Shown: piece after piece, positions 1 to 12,700 of the stretch | Layout: each line of letters starts with the position of its first letter | How positions within the stretch are numbered: position 1 is the first letter of the stretch | Assembly (NCBI GenBank): GCA_028564705.1 | Contig: JAPXFQ010000899.1 | Location: 2,852,001 to 2,916,000 of the forward strand | From: Apricaphanius iberus | Lineage: Eukaryota; Chordata; Actinopteri; Cyprinodontiformes; Aphaniidae | Reading direction: 5' to 3' | DNA length: 64,000 nt | The notes under the pieces: model-generated | Database searches by the model: none | The model's input: the letters and a program-made list of their open reading frames with translations, nothing else | What the model was told of the DNA's origin: nothing | Program-made: the position numbers and the translations under genes

Positions 1-992
1 TCTGATTGATTGAGATGCACCTATGTAACACGCGTGCACATACATTTTGTTTTTTTACTTTGAATTAAAGCTCAACATAAAGGCTGCGAAATCCACAATA
101 AAATGAAAAATATGTGGTTTGTTCAGCATGTTGAAGGAGGTCTGCACACAGATCACACCTGACATAAGAGGCAGGCTGTTTTATTAAACAGCACAAAGAC
201 AGGGGCTCGTACAAGTCTGCTGAGTGTGTTTATATTGCCTATTTATGCGTTCTGACCAAGATGTATCAAATCTGCCTGGGAAATTCCTCTGCAAAAAAAA
301 AAGGACGTAGACAACCGCTTAATACAGGAAGGTTTTTCCTAATCTTATGACTAAAAATCTTATTTGGTCTTTAAACTGAAGACAAAGTTTAAAGATTTTT
401 TATTTCCAACTAAACGCTGTGGTTGAAATATTTGCTTGCTCACATTTGGGATTGAGTATTTTTGGGTGTATATGTGAGTGTGACGATTTCCACTGCGCTG
501 CAGAGGGGAGTAGCAGGTGATGTCTCAGTGTTTCGCTTGATTGGTTGAAGAGAAGGTTATTAGAAAAAAATTGAAAAGCACTTTATTGTTGAAATAAATG
601 CCATGTGTGAATGATAGAAAATAGTGTAAAAGATTTCTGTAAATGCCTTTTAATGCTTTGGATGATATGGTATTCAAATGCAATACAAACTACAACCGTG
701 AAAATAAATGTTTTGACTTGTTTTGAATTATTTAATTGAAGGTCTTTTTTTTTTCTTCCTAAAAATTGTATTAATTTACTAGGAGACCATGGAAATAAAA
801 CAAGTTAAAAGTTTTAATTTTTCTATTTTAGATTAGACAAATCTATATTGAATTAAAAATAGTCATCGTATATTCGGTCAAAGCTACCAATACAGATTAA
901 TTGATTGTAATGAAATGTATTTGGAAAATTTGCAGAAATTATCAAACAATTGATTTTTATTCAATTTTACAAAAGAGAGGAATATATTGTTT
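1..992. other. Spacer without recognised gene
   Basis: A+T-rich; no credible coding frame, RNA gene or repeat recognised. Confidence 0.5.
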
Positions 993-1125
993 TCATCATC
1001 ATTCTTTATTTATATAGTGCTTTTAGTGGCCGAATAGCACTCAAGGCGCTGAACACGGCAAGACCATACAGATATAGAAAAAAGACACATAAAAACCAAA
1101 CAAAACCACTATAAAACCAGAAGTA
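993..1125 (-). mobile_element. LINE (L2-like) 3' end fragment
   Basis: Read on the - strand: GCGCCTTGAGTGCTATTCGG then AGCACTATATAAATAAAG and a (GATGAT)-like tail. This is the usual 3' end of fish L2-type LINEs. Confidence 0.5.
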
Positions 1126-2041
1126 TATTAAAAGAACCTGAAATTATTATTGAGTAGTCCTAAAAGCAATAGTATAAAAGTGTGTCTTTAGCTGCTTCTT
1201 GAAAAGTGACAGCTTTGGCGCACACCTGACAACGAGAGGTAACGCATTTTGCCATAATGTCTTTAAAGTAGAGCTTGGATTGACAGACGCCTCAAAGGTA
1301 GGGTGTACAGGCAGAGTTAATGGGATGGTTTGTAATATTTCTTGTAGACTTATTTTTATACCTACTGCTTCTGCTGTTTTTGTTTTTTGTATCCGGGAGT
1401 GGGATTTGGGTACTTAGATTTTTAGACAGTAATTCAACACTTCTGAAGTCTTGGGTTTTGAACAGTATCCAAGTTTGTGTCTTGTGCATATAGCATGCTG
1501 TGAAACTTTAAAAAACTTTGAAATACTTTTTTATGATGGTTGGTATTTCAATAATCCAGTTTTATGCATGGAAATACACAACCTGTCTTTGTTCCTTTGG
1601 TAGCTGAAGGCATGAAAGGGGAACAAATTAATAAATTAATTTGTAGAATATATTAGTCAGCATCACAACCAGTTGCAACTCTGACTGGGTTTCAAACAGT
1701 TATGCATTTTACTCAGATATGGCCCCATTCCAAATCAGACAATGGCAATGTAAGTTTAATGCAGGTAAGTGTTTTGGAGTCCTCATATAGTACAGTATCA
1801 GTCCTGAATAGGCCAAAGCTGATCTGATAATGGGGAGAACAAATGCATCTTCCTATTGTCTTATTACAACTCAAAATGTCAAAGGGCATAAACGCTATTT
1901 CATTAACATTTGAAAGTCCTCACATTTACATTGGTTGTTTTGTTTTTTACTCAGGCTGGAGCTGGTGCATGGCTAGTGATCTTCCTCTGTGAAACATATG
2001 CTGAGAGAGGAACATGTGAAGGGGTTCCTGAGGCAGACAGA
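1126..2041. other. Spacer without recognised gene
   Basis: No coding or RNA feature supported. Short open frames here lack family likeness. Confidence 0.5.
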
Positions 2042-3629
2042 TACAGTGGCTTGCAAAAGAATTCGGCCCCCTTGAACTTTTCCACATTTTGTCACATTAC
2101 AGCCACAAACATGAATTAATTTTATTAGAATTTCACGTGAAAGACCAATACAAAGTGGTGTACACGTGAGAAGTGGAACGAAAATCATACAGGATTCCAA
2201 AGATTTTTTACAAATAACTGAAAAGTGGGGTGTGCGTAAATATTCAGCCCCCTGAGTCAATACTTTGTAGAACCAACTTTTGCTGTAATTACAGCTGCCA
2301 GTCTTTCAGGGTATGTCTCTACCAGCTTTGCACATCTACAGACTGAAATTCTTGCCCACTCTTCTCTGCAAAACAGCTCCAGCTCAATCACATTAGATGG
2401 ACAGCGTTTGTGAACAGCAGTTTTCAGATCTTGCCATAGATTCTCGATTGGATTTAGATCTGGACTTTGACTGGGACATTCTAACACATGGATATGTTTT
2501 GTTTTAAACCATTCCATTGTTGCCCTGGCTTTATGTTTAGGGTCGTTGTCCTGCTGGAAGGTAAACCTCCGCTCCAGTCTCAAGTCTTTTGCAGACTCCC
2601 GAGAGGTTTTCTTCCAAGATTGTCCTGTATTTGGCTCCATCCATCTTCCCATCAACTCTGACCAGCTTCCCTGACACTGCTGAAGAGAAACCCCCCAAGA
2701 GCATGATGCTACTACCACCATATTTGACAGTGGGGACGGTGTGTTCAGAGTGATGTGCAGTGTTAGTTTTCCGCCACACATAGCGTTTTGCATTTCGGTC
2801 TCATCTGACCAGAGCACCTTCTTTCACATGTTTGCTGTGTCCCCCACATGGCTTGTGGCAAACTGCAAACGGGAATTCTTCTGGTTTTCTTTTAACAATG
2901 GCTTTCTTCTTGCCACTCTTCCATAAAGGCCAACATTGTGCAGTGCACGACTAATAGTTGTCCTAAGGACAGATTCCCCCACCTGAGCTGTAGATCTCTG
3001 CAGCTCTTCCAGAGTCACCATGGGCCTCTTTGCTGCATTTCTGATCAGCGCTCTCCTTGTTCAGCCTGTGAGTTTATGTGGACGACCTTGTCTTGGTAGG
3101 TTTACAGTTGTGCCATACTATTTCCATTTCTGAATGATCGATTTAACAGTGCTCCGTGGGATGTTCAAGGCTTGGGAAATCTTTTTGTAGCCTAAGCCTG
3201 CTTTAAATTTTTCAATAACTTTATCCCTGACCTGTCTGGTGTGTTCTCTGGACTTCATGGTGTTGTTGCTCCCAACATTCTCTTAGATAACCGCTGAGGC
3301 TGTCACAGCCCAGCTGTATTTGTACTGACATTAGATTACACACACGTGCAGTCTATTTAGTCATTTGCACTCATCAGGCAATGTCTATGGGCAACTGACT
3401 GCACTCAGACCAAAGGTGGCTGAATAATTACGCACACCCCACTTTTCAGTTATTTATATGTAAAAAATGTTTGGAATCATGTATGATTTTCGTTCCACTT
3501 CTCACATGTACACCACTTTGTATTGGTCTTTCACGTGAAATTCTAATGAAATTGATTCCTGTTTGTGGCTGTAATGTGACAAAATGCGGAAAAGTTCAAG
3601 GGGGCAGAATACTTTTGCAAGCCACTTTA
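2042..3629 (-). mobile_element. Tc1/mariner transposon, nearly full length, inactivated
   Basis: Bounded by TA at both edges (2042-2043, 3628-3629), with inverted terminal repeats of about 210 bases each: left TACAGTGGCTTGCAAAAG; right, inverted, TAAAGTGGCTTGCAAAAG. They stay nearly identical through GTTCCACTTCTCACRTGTAC. The length of about 1.59 kb is normal for fish Tc1. The interior encodes a broken transposase on the - strand. Insertion by this family duplicates a TA dinucleotide. Confidence 0.93.
2257..3258 (-). pseudogene. Tc1 transposase pseudogene
   Basis: Starts at ATG 3258 with MKSREHTRQVRDKVIEKF. Two helix-turn-helix motifs follow (KKISQALNIPRSTVKSIIQK and the GRPHKL region), then [18 protein letters not shown] and SPDLNPIENLW of the DD34E catalytic domain, ending near 2257. 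Broken by in-frame stops (after IIQKWK, after HKLTG, before KKVLWSDE) and by frame changes between about 2780 and 2580, where [11 protein letters not shown] is in another frame than the flanks. A full protein of about 340 residues cannot be made. Confidence 0.9.
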
Positions 3630-4495
3630 TAGCAGTAAAGACATAAAAAGACATAAAAAAACATTGTGATTTGAGTGAAGGCTATTTTATAGGGCGGGTT
3701 TTTGTCACTGTTCATTCATTTATCTCACACTCAGAGGGTATTATCGGTTAGCATCAGCCTTCATGACCATATTCTAAGTTAAGGCTCAGTTATTTGTTGC
3801 AGGTAAGATATTAGTTGTTTGTACGGATTCAAATGAACCCCGCTTGAAGAATATTGACCTTTATGTTTAATAGATCACTTTGGACAGAAAGCTTGGTTTG
3901 TGTAAACAAAGTAGATGCTTGTCAGGGCCTTCATTCAAACGAAAGTTGTAGAAAGGATTTACTCATGGTAGGTTCCTATACTAACTACCTGTACTCTCAA
4001 TGCAGAACTCCATGTTAAAAATCTGAACTACTCCTTATATCGGAGCTCTTCAGAGAAGCTACAGTTTGTGTACTTGTGGTTATTTAGACAGCTACAGTAA
4101 TTACCAGGAGACATTTTGAACACAAGACATTAGAATGAAATTCATATGGCTTATATGAATGATGAACAAATAAATAAAGATGATCCTTGAATTTATGACA
4201 CATCTTAAAATACGTAATATAGTTTCCTCAAAAGTTTCACAGATGTTAAAAGGTCATTCTGTTGCCTTAGAATGAAGTAACTTTTTGTACTGATGAGATT
4301 TTAGCTCTGAGCTAAAATTAGCAGCCGATGAAACATCTACTCCCATGACTCATAGGGTAAATGGTTACTAATAGCTTGCCAAGAATGAATCTGTTGCAGG
4401 ACAATTTCCAAGTGGGTGCTCTTGACGCAAGTTGGTCTATAAAGGTTGACCATACATGCAATAAAGATTGCCTTTCCCTTTCCATCTCTCACAAT
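3630..4495. other. Spacer without recognised gene
   Basis: A+T-rich, nothing supported. Confidence 0.45.
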
Positions 4496-5050
4496 ATTTT
4501 TATTTTAAACTTAAATGTATTTAATTGGGTTTTATGTAATAGACCAAGATAAATTAGTCTGTAATTGTGAAGTAAAAGTGAGATGAGCGTTTATTTATTT
4601 ATTTACAAATAGAAAACTGGAAAGGGGCCATACATTTCTATTTAGACTCCTTATCTTATGCTGTGGCAGTTCAAACATTAACCTTAACCCTTCAGTGGAA
4701 AGAGGGAAGCTGGTCAGAGTTCATAGAAAGATGTCTGAGTGAAACGCAGAGTAAAATTGGGAGAACATATTTCAAGGCTGTAAAAGACTTAAAACTGAGC
4801 TATGGGTTCACATCCCTAAAAGCCTACTGTAGTATATAAAACCAGGTTTACAATAATTTTCATGTTAGAATGACCCAAAGTCCAGAACAAAATACAAATA
4901 CACACCACACTTTTTAGATGCTTATTTGTAAAAACATTTCAATCCTTACCCTTTGCAGTTCTAATTATGCACTACTTTGTATTGGTTTTTGATATTTCGC
5001 AACAAAATTATTTTATGCCTGTTGTTAAAATGTGTCAAAATTTGAAAAAT
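4496..5050 (+). mobile_element. Decayed, internally deleted Tc1 element
   Basis: A Tc1 terminal-repeat-like run (TTAATTGGGTTTTATGTAATAG, about 4520) and its mirrored counterpart (CACTACTTTGTATTGG, about 4970-4985) enclose a short transposase remnant on the + strand (GGGAAGCTGGTCAGAGTTC, about 4706-4724). No intact frame. Confidence 0.55.
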
Positions 5051-5287
5051 AAGAAAAATTTTGCTAGAGACTTTACCTTCAGAATTATGGGGAATTGCCT
5101 GAAACTCGTGAATCTGAATATTGCCAGTAAATACCTTGCATAACTTTAGATTCCAGCCTGAATGCCTCAGCAAATGATTGGTGACAGGTTAAGTAGAAGC
5201 CCAATAACCTGTTAGACAACTATGACCATGCATTTTGACAGTGGAGTCAGTAAAGTACTTAAAAACAGAGTATCTTCAGTCATAGAC

Positions 5288-5455
5288 TTCTTCAGTTTCG
5301 CTTTAACACAGACCGCTACAGGAAATCCTTTCTCCCCACAGCTGTAATGGTCTACAACTACTCCTTGAAAAATTAACTAGTAATGAGCTTCAATAACACC
5401 TAATTTCCCTCTGGGATCAATAAAGTATTTGAATTTGAATTGAATTGAAAATAAT
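5288..5455 (+). mobile_element. LINE 3' end (Rex/RTE-like)
   Basis: A coding remnant (TTTCTCCCCACAGCTGTAATGG) is followed by the tail phrase TTTCCCTCTGGGATCAATAA and AGTATTTGAATTTGAATTG, common at 3' ends of fish non-LTR retrotransposons. Confidence 0.55.
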
Positions 5456-7714
5456 AGTCCAATTTTAAAAAAATGAGGAAAGTAAACTTCACTTAATATA
5501 TAAATGTTACAACGTTTTTTCACTAACCTTTTATATTTTACTGTTTATCCTCACTTGACATTCTCTTTTCAGCTTTTTTATTTCTCTTGAAGCTAACTGA
5601 GATTAACAGCAAAAAATAAAAGTTGTGGAATTTAGGAACCAAAATTGCTCTGTTCATTTTTTTTGGTGCAGACACGAAGCAAATGCGGGGCACACGTCCT
5701 TGTTAGTTTTCGCATCAGTCTGACTCTTTCTGGTATCACCCTCATCATCACAGCAGGCTCTAGCAAAAAAAAAAAACCTGACTCATCACAACAAACAGAA
5801 AAAAAAATCATAACAACAAACTCATCGTCTGGTCCCACATCTCTCTGTTAAGCTGTTTTTACTCTATATTAACAAACAAAATGGGTGGAATGAATGTACA
5901 AATCAAAGGGACTAACAGAAACACAGACCATGTTGATATTTTTTACTGCTTTTTTCAGCTTTCTCCTACTTTGCACAGTCATGGAGTCTGTAAACTAGCC
6001 TTGTGATATTTACTTGGAGGTCCTATTTCCTTTACAAGGATTGCATTTTGTAGGGTTGAGTTGAAAAAAATGAAGTAAAAAATAAATAAAAATATGTACA
6101 ACCGCCTAACCTTTGAAGCATGCGATATCTAAAAAATAAAATACACTATTTTTATGAAAAAAAAGTAACAGAAAAATCCTTTCAAAAATACACTTTGAAT
6201 GTATGTTTATAAGTTAGAAAACAGCAAAAACAAAAGAGATACTCTCCATATCTACAGTCAGAGAGGTAATTAAACAGTTTAAACCAAATGGGACTGTGAC
6301 AATCAAGGGGGCAAGTTTATGTTTATGGTCCAGTGAGAACCAATGGTTTGTAGTAAATTTAAAACTTTACAAAGTTCTGCTCAATGCAACAAAACATGTG
6401 AAGGGAGCTGCATATGATGATAATTACTTTATTAACATACATGTTACTATATGGTACTTTTCATTTGAGAACATGTTTTACATCTTTTTACTTTTAATAA
6501 AACAAGTCAAGACATATACACAAGTTCAGATGACAATGGTGAAATGTTATATGTGATTTTTTTTGCTGCAAAAAAAACAAATAATTTCTTAAATGCATGA
6601 TTTTATTTTTATTCGGCTTGACAAAAACTGGCTTAGGGCTAGATGCTTCAAACAAGCTGATATACCTAAGAAGGTTGTCTTCACTGTGTTTTTTTTAAAA
6701 CAGGGCTTCAGAAAAATAAAATACTTATTGAAAATTCCAAAAATAATTACACACAATCATCAAAACCTGTAGATTTCATTAAGCTTATTGTTTAATCAAA
6801 CTGATGCATTCAATTGAAAATTAGTCATAAACACAGAAATTTAGAATAACACAAAATTAAAAATTGAGCTGTCAGAATTTCTATACATTTCTTTTGTTGA
6901 GGAGATTAAAGAAGAACATGCAGAAGCTGTTTCTTTTCTGCAGCTGTTTTCTGTTAGTTACTCCCACTTAGATCATCAGAGGCATAAAACAAAATTTCTG
7001 AAGTATTTCACAGTATTTCTATATCACAGTAAATTATTCATTTACTGTAAGCACAAACTGAAAAGGAGATTTTATTAAATTTACACCAGCTATTGTTGAT
7101 GGAAACAACTTGTAAAAATAAACCTTGAAATGTTGATATACTGCCACCTAGTGGAGCTGATTGTGCAGTCCCTCTGCAGTGGCAAACAGTGGCAAACACC
7201 CAACATTAACACGAAACTTAACTAGTTATATTTTATTAGGAAAGGGAAACTTTCGCTTTACCGATCAGTTCTATTCTATAGATTTTTTATGCAGCAGCTA
7301 GGGACCAACATAGGAAAAAAAGGTTGTTTTAACAGACAGGATTCTTAGACATCTAAACCACTGCACAGCAGAGTGTTCATATAATTGTTTTACCCTTTTT
7401 TATTGATTTTACCCTTATTTATTGCTTTTACTTGTAAGGAAAAATATACTTTTACAAAATAATGACTTCTGTTATTAGTCTCCCAATTCTTGCACAATCA
7501 CCCAGTTTGTGTGTCATATTCTTCACGATGGGTTTAACTGAACTCCAGGAGATGTTAATACAAGCTTTCATAATGTAAAAAATCGAAAATGGTGGCATGT
7601 GTTTGTTTGCTGTGCTACCTAAAGAGATTGTTGCAAAAAAAGAAAAAAAATAACAACATTGAATAACTGATTCTAAACTGTTTTCTTCCTGCTGCTGCTC
7701 CAAAAATACCAGTT
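5456..7714. other. Spacer with weak Tc1 trace
   Basis: A+T-rich. Around 6250-6345 the words AAACAGTTTAAACCAAATGG and GACTGTGACAATCAAG resemble the N-terminal coding part of a Tc1 transposase (+ strand). Otherwise nothing recognised. Confidence 0.35.
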
Positions 7715-7825
7715 ATTTCCAGTGTCTGTCTAACTACTGTCCTGTGGACTGATTCTCCCTCCTGAGCTGTGGATCATTGCTGGTCCTCCAGAGTTACGAT
7801 TAACCTCTTCATTTTTTAATTTTTA
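7715..7825 (-). mobile_element. Tc1 transposase remnant
   Basis: On the + strand it reads TGTCCTGTGGACTGATTCTC then CCTGAGCTGTGGATC and CCTCCAGAGTTACGAT. This parallels positions 2960-3020 of the larger Tc1 copy (- strand coding, around VTLEELQRS). About 110 bases only. Confidence 0.55.
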
Positions 7826-8123
7826 AATAGATGTTTTACTATTTTAGATTTTTCATTTGGTTTAAAAAAAACTTTGTGACTATAAACTAATCAAATGACT
7901 CATTAAATAATCTGATTAGTTGCAGTAGATTTTATTTAGTGGTATCAGAGGAGAAGGAGCTGAATAAAAAACACTTTTCAGATTGCTGTTAAAATCAAAA
8001 CTCAATCAGTCTAACAAATGAGCTAATAGTCAATTAATCTAAAAATGTATCCTTTCTGCTGTTAGGAGTATTGCAAATCAATTAAAATATTGTATTTTTT
8101 CTTAGAATTAAACATTCTTTAGA

Positions 8124-8472
8124 AGGGGCTGCACAGTGACCTTAGTTGGTAGCACAGTTGCCTTGTAGTAAAAAGGTCCTAAGTTCAAATCCCAGGCTGG
8201 GGTCTTTCTGCATGGAGTTTGCATGTTTTCCCTGTGCATGCATGGATACCCTATAGGTACTCCTCTTCCTCCCACAGTCAGAAAACATGACTGTTAGGTT
8301 AATTGGTCTCTCTATAATGGTGTGTGATTGTTTGTCCTGTGTGTATCTCTGTTTTGCCCAGCGATGGACTGGAGACCTCTCCAGGGTGTTGCCCCGATGA
8401 TTGTTGGATATAGACAGAAGCCCCCCTGCACACCTCACCAGCAAAGACTACATAGATGACGGATTGATGGAT
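8124..8472 (+). mobile_element. SINE-type retroposon with tRNA-like head
   Basis: Begins GGGCTGCACAGTGACC with a box A-like segment (TTGGTAGCACAG) and a box B-like one (AGTTCAAATCC). The conserved body follows (GGAGTTTGCATGTTTTCCC; GCGATGGACTGGAGACC) and the tail GATTGATGGAT. Flanks are ATTCTTTAGA (8114-8123) and ATTCTTTTAGA (8473-8483), a slightly diverged target duplication. Same family as 47791-48161. Confidence 0.8.
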
Positions 8473-8483
8473 ATTCTTTTAGA

Positions 8484-10716
8484 GCTATCACAGGAAATAA
8501 AGTCTGCTCTAAACCAAAACATTATACAGTCAAAGTTAACTAAACGTGGAAACTTTTTTTAGGTATCTGGCCATTACATCTACAATTTGCTTAATTCTGC
8601 GCAATTTATTAGAAAAACAACAATTTCAACATTTTGTAGCTGTTGACATATCTTTTTAAGGTGTGAGTACAAAAAAATTATCTTTTTATCATCGAGGCTG
8701 CAGATCCTGAATATCTAGTGTTTCATTGTAGTTTGTTTTAGTCCCCTAAATACTCAGTGACAACTAGAGGGCAGCACACAACATCAAATTCACAGGAAAA
8801 CAACAGCTGACTCATGATTCAGCAAGGCAAAAGGCAGTGTTCAGCTGAGTATCTGCCTGTAGCATCAAACAAGTTATGTAGTAACGCTAACTCCTAGACA
8901 AATCTGACCTTGCATTAAAACATCTCTGTCCATAAAATCATCCTCGTCCTCATAATGAATGCACACAGAACAAGGTCCCCAAAAGACAAACCTGTTTGGT
9001 ACAAAAAGAGCACAGCACATATGTTAACAGGTGTGTCAAAAGTATATGCTCTCATGTAACGAAAGGACAGTCTGTGCTTTCCTGACCTCCAGTAGCTCCA
9101 CCATAAATCTTTTTTTCATAGGTTTACATCAATAACATCCTATTTGACTTTTTAAAATATGATTTCACTTGCTTTTAACATGTTTAGTTACAATTTCCTT
9201 CTGAGGTTGAAAAACTAGCTGAACTATCTTTAGGGGTTTGGATTTTATTTTGAGTTCCAAATGATGCAATTCATCCAAGCTGCCATACATAGTTTTGTTT
9301 GCATACAGTTTGCCCAGCAGGAGTTGTTGGTTTAGTCTGTGTGTGTCTTTCACACAGCCTCTGGTCTTTGTATTTAACATGGTTTGTGCAATAGAACCAC
9401 TTTTACTAATATTGTTTCTTCAATCTACTCATTACATGCCCCCAAAAAACTGACCCACCTCTTAAAGTTTTCCAAAAACTTACAGAGCCAATGACCACAG
9501 AAAATCTGAAACAAATTGTATGAAGGCTTGAACAACACAATTTTGTTTAGACTGTACTGATGCTAAAAAAACAAAAAAAATATCTCTACGATCTTGCTAC
9601 AAGTGTCCTGTGTTAAATTCACAGCCATAAATGATTTACTTTTCTAATAACTAGTTTTATCCTCTTTGGCATAAATAATGTCAGTGATATGTCAGACAGA
9701 CAGACAGACAGACAGACAGGTACTTAAAATTTTATATTTGTATATATACTGTACCTATAAAAGTCTGCCGCTGATGAAAAAAACTGGTATAAGAAAATAA
9801 TCCGTTAATTTCTTACTCCACAGCCTAGGATGTATTTACACAGAGGGTAATGACAATTTTCATCAAATTAAATATACTTAATAATTTACCAAAAAATAAA
9901 CTAGTCTAAAAAATACATAAATAATAGTTTGATTATGTTTAGTGCTAGCATTGGTTACAATCATCTTTGCAGTTGGGATTGTTTTTGTTTGTAATCCCTG
10001 TGAGGATTTTGGGATGTTTGTCTCTGTTTGGTTATATCTCCTCACAGGTATCCACCTGAGGGCACGGTTCAGACTGGAGCTGCAGTTCCTGCTGGAATGC
10101 AGTTCCTTTTTCTCTTATTTTCTTTTTTTAAACATGTCTTGTCTGGCAGTGTGCCACTCAGAGGCATTCAAGACGGCAGTTCCTGCATCATCAAGACTGG
10201 TTTCCTGCTGGATAAGAGGAGCTGGCTGCCACTCATTAAAGGCAAGGTTTCCCTCAGTACAACTTCATGGACCCGTTCTTTCCACTGCCTTGTGTCTTTG
10301 TGTCTTGCAGCGGTGCTTTTTCGTAATATAGTCCAAAGTCTAAATCTCCTGTTATTACTTTGTCTTACTTATTATTTTCATTAGCACTCAATGTGATGGT
10401 CACCGGGAAAAATTGGGTTAATTACTGAGTAATTTCCATTATTTTGGCACATAAATTGCTTATCGTTACCATTTAACCCAAATTGTTTAAGCTAAGCTAA
10501 AGCAAATTTGACTTCTGCCCGATTGGGAGAATGAGTGGACTGGTTCCAAAATACTGTGTCAGTTTTCTAATTTGTCGGAATATGACAAAAAAAAACTAAC
10601 TTTACCATAGGGTTTGGAATATCCATTTAAGAATGTTCTGTCTTAAATTTACAGGTTCTCAGTTCTGTGTTTGACATACAGTAGTTGTTCATAACATACT
10701 GATTGATGGAAAGTGT
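8484..10716. other. Spacer without supported gene
   Basis: Holds a short (CAGA)n tract near 9692-9719. Open frames between 9942 and 10384 on the + strand were examined; they start inside AT-rich sequence, overlap in two frames and show no family motif, so no gene is called. Confidence 0.4.
9692..9719. repeat. (CAGA)n microsatellite
   Basis: About seven perfect CAGA/GACA units. Confidence 0.9.
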
Positions 10717-10734
10717 GTGAGACTGTCTAGTACT

Positions 10735-10825
10735 GTGTTAAACTGGTTTAGATCTAAGTTAGCACTCTGGGAGTACTTTGTGCCATCTGTTAATTATAAG
10801 CTTGAGCATATAAAGATCACAGGTA
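10735..10825 (+). mobile_element. LINE reverse-transcriptase fragment
   Basis: Encodes TVLNWFRSKL, then a divergent stretch and YKLEHIKIT. This matches the L2/Rex-type segment that normally reads LNWFRSYLS...EHIKITCGVPQGS; the sequence diverges before the GVPQGS motif. Confidence 0.55.
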
Positions 10826-11039
10826 CATTTCCACACGATTCCATTAATGGTTCCACTTCCGTGCTCAGATTATGCAATAGGTCTAATTCCTTACAACAGG
10901 CAATGACACGTAGCTTGATTATATTCCACTAAAGTCAGAATCAGTGTGTCTAAAATATCAATGAGTGGGTCAGTCAAGATTTCCCTCAGCTTGATGCAAG
11001 TTTGACTCTAATCTCACAGCTCCCAACAGTAGTATCAAA

Positions 11040-11403
11040 TTGGGATTCACTGATACCGATTCTGGTATTGGTGCCGATACTGTCCTTGTGTACTGTATCG
11101 ATATCGGTTAAAGTTAACTGATCCCATGAACCGATGCTGAAATGTGGAAACTCTGGAATAATTTCACAGCAAATGTTTATTTTTCACTTAAAATTTTCGT
11201 TTTGTGGTCATTTCTATCAATATTGTAATTTTATCTCATTCACAATCATTTTTCTGTAACAAGCAGAGAAGAAAATAAAACTTTTCTTCCAATTCATTGC
11301 ATTTTTTGTGTGTAGTAGAAGTATCGTATTTGTACTCGGTATCGGCAAGTCTTTAAATCGGTATTGTATCTGTTTGAAAAAAGGGGTTATCGTTGCATTC
11401 TTA
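11040..11403. mobile_element. hAT MITE, GATACCGATACC family, copy A
   Basis: 364 bases. Left end TTGGGATTCACTGATACC; right end, inverted, TAAGAATGCAACGATAACC. Flanks GTATCAAA (11032-11039) and GAATCAAA (11404-11411) match in 7 of 8, fitting a hAT target duplication. Internal landmarks: ATATCGGTTAAAGTTAACTG, CCCATGAACCGATGC and a TTTTTCACTTAAAATTTTCG-like run shared with copies B, C and D. Confidence 0.7.
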
Positions 11404-11411
11404 GAATCAAA

Positions 11412-12290
11412 ACATAACATAACTCAGGAAATTGACGATCATTTAAAAGTTAGTAGGTGTTTGCTATAATGCTTTCACACATTTTTGCTTATAGGTTACA
11501 CATCAATACACTATATATTAATATTTTTTCACAGTTAAAGTGTAAGACATTTTGTAGATTTAAAAAAAAAATTATTAAGATTAAAGCAGCTTTTTTTCTC
11601 AGAATGATTTTCCCACGGTCTTTTGGTTTAGAGTTGTTTTTACTTTAATGTGGATTCAAAGTGGTAATTAACAGATGTTCTTCAGGGACACTTTGTACTG
11701 CTTGGTCAGTAAAACATGTCATTACGGCTTACTGTTTTCCTTCAGGCCAGCTTAGCATTGTTGGAATTTCAACTTTCTCTACTTAGATGAACTATTGTGT
11801 TTCCAAAAGATGGAGCAAAACCTAAATACTACAACAAAGCTTCTTCAATGCAAAGGAAATGTTTAAAGGAAACATGTTATGACAATTTTTTAGTATTTTA
11901 AATAGGTCTAGGAGTTCCAGAAAACATGTTTCTGAAGGTGTTTGCTGGAAATATCTTTTAGGAAATAATTGTAAGCAACCTGTATTACCCTCTGTTTCAG
12001 CCCCTTGCAGATTGTGCTGTTTTCTGTTTTCAACGATACAAAAAAATATTCAACCATACAAAAAAAATATTCAACCATACAAAAAATTAAAAAAGTCGTT
12101 CAACCATATATGTTTGAACCAGAATCTGCACACATAGGAGGGGAGTCTCCTGAGGATTCTGAAAGATATTTCTGAATGGTTATTGAAGAAATTACTTATG
12201 TTAAAATAATATATTTAACTGCTTACCTAGCATTCCAATATCTTCCTGAGACGCTGACTCTAAAGCCTACCAGCTCGATCTCACTGACTC
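11412..12290. other. Spacer without recognised gene
   Basis: A+T-rich. Three slightly varied repeats of ACAAAAAAATATTCAACCAT lie near 12038-12110. Confidence 0.45.
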
Positions 12291-12299
12291 CAGCTCTCT

Positions 12300-12700
12300 T
12301 GCACTGCGGAGACCCAGTTCTTTGAGCAGCGTGCGGCTGCATGTCCTCAGTCTTTCACCAAGTTGTAGTAGCTCAGCTTGTCTTGTCTGCCGTCTTCTGC
12401 TCGGAGTTTGTGTAACCCTCTGCGGCGGCAGGTCCTCAGTCTTCTGCGCCCTTACCGGCAGCATCTTAACATAAAAAATAAAGCAAACCTACGTCGCTCT
12501 GTTGCAGCAGGTCTCGAGTCTTCTTCCCGGTTTTCAGCAGCCTAGTTCGGTGGCAGGTCTCCCATCCTCTGCCCGCAGTTTGAGTTGCTTCTGTCGGCGG
12601 CGCATCCCCCCTCCTTTGCGGATTTTGAGTTGCTTCTTGCAGCAGCGCATCTCTCGTCTTCCCCGCCCTTACCCCCAGCATCTTAACATAAAAAATAAAA
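12300..12700. repeat. Degenerate GC-rich tandem repeat (about 40-bp units)
   Basis: Successive units share the order GTTTGAGTTGCTTCT / GCGGCGGCAGGTC / CAGTCTTCTGC in degraded form. Twice (12447-12482 and 12664-12699, offset 217 bases) they end in a near-identical 36-base block CGCCCTTACC..CAGCATCTTA followed by ACATAAAAAATAAA. The segment stands out as CpG-richer than its surroundings. The open frames here are by-products of the repeat. Confidence 0.6.

Noticed and set aside
9942..10384. Overlapping frames of 129 and 118 codons
   Set aside because: Two frames over the same DNA, no conserved motif and no clear splice framework. A missed exon cannot be excluded but is not supported.
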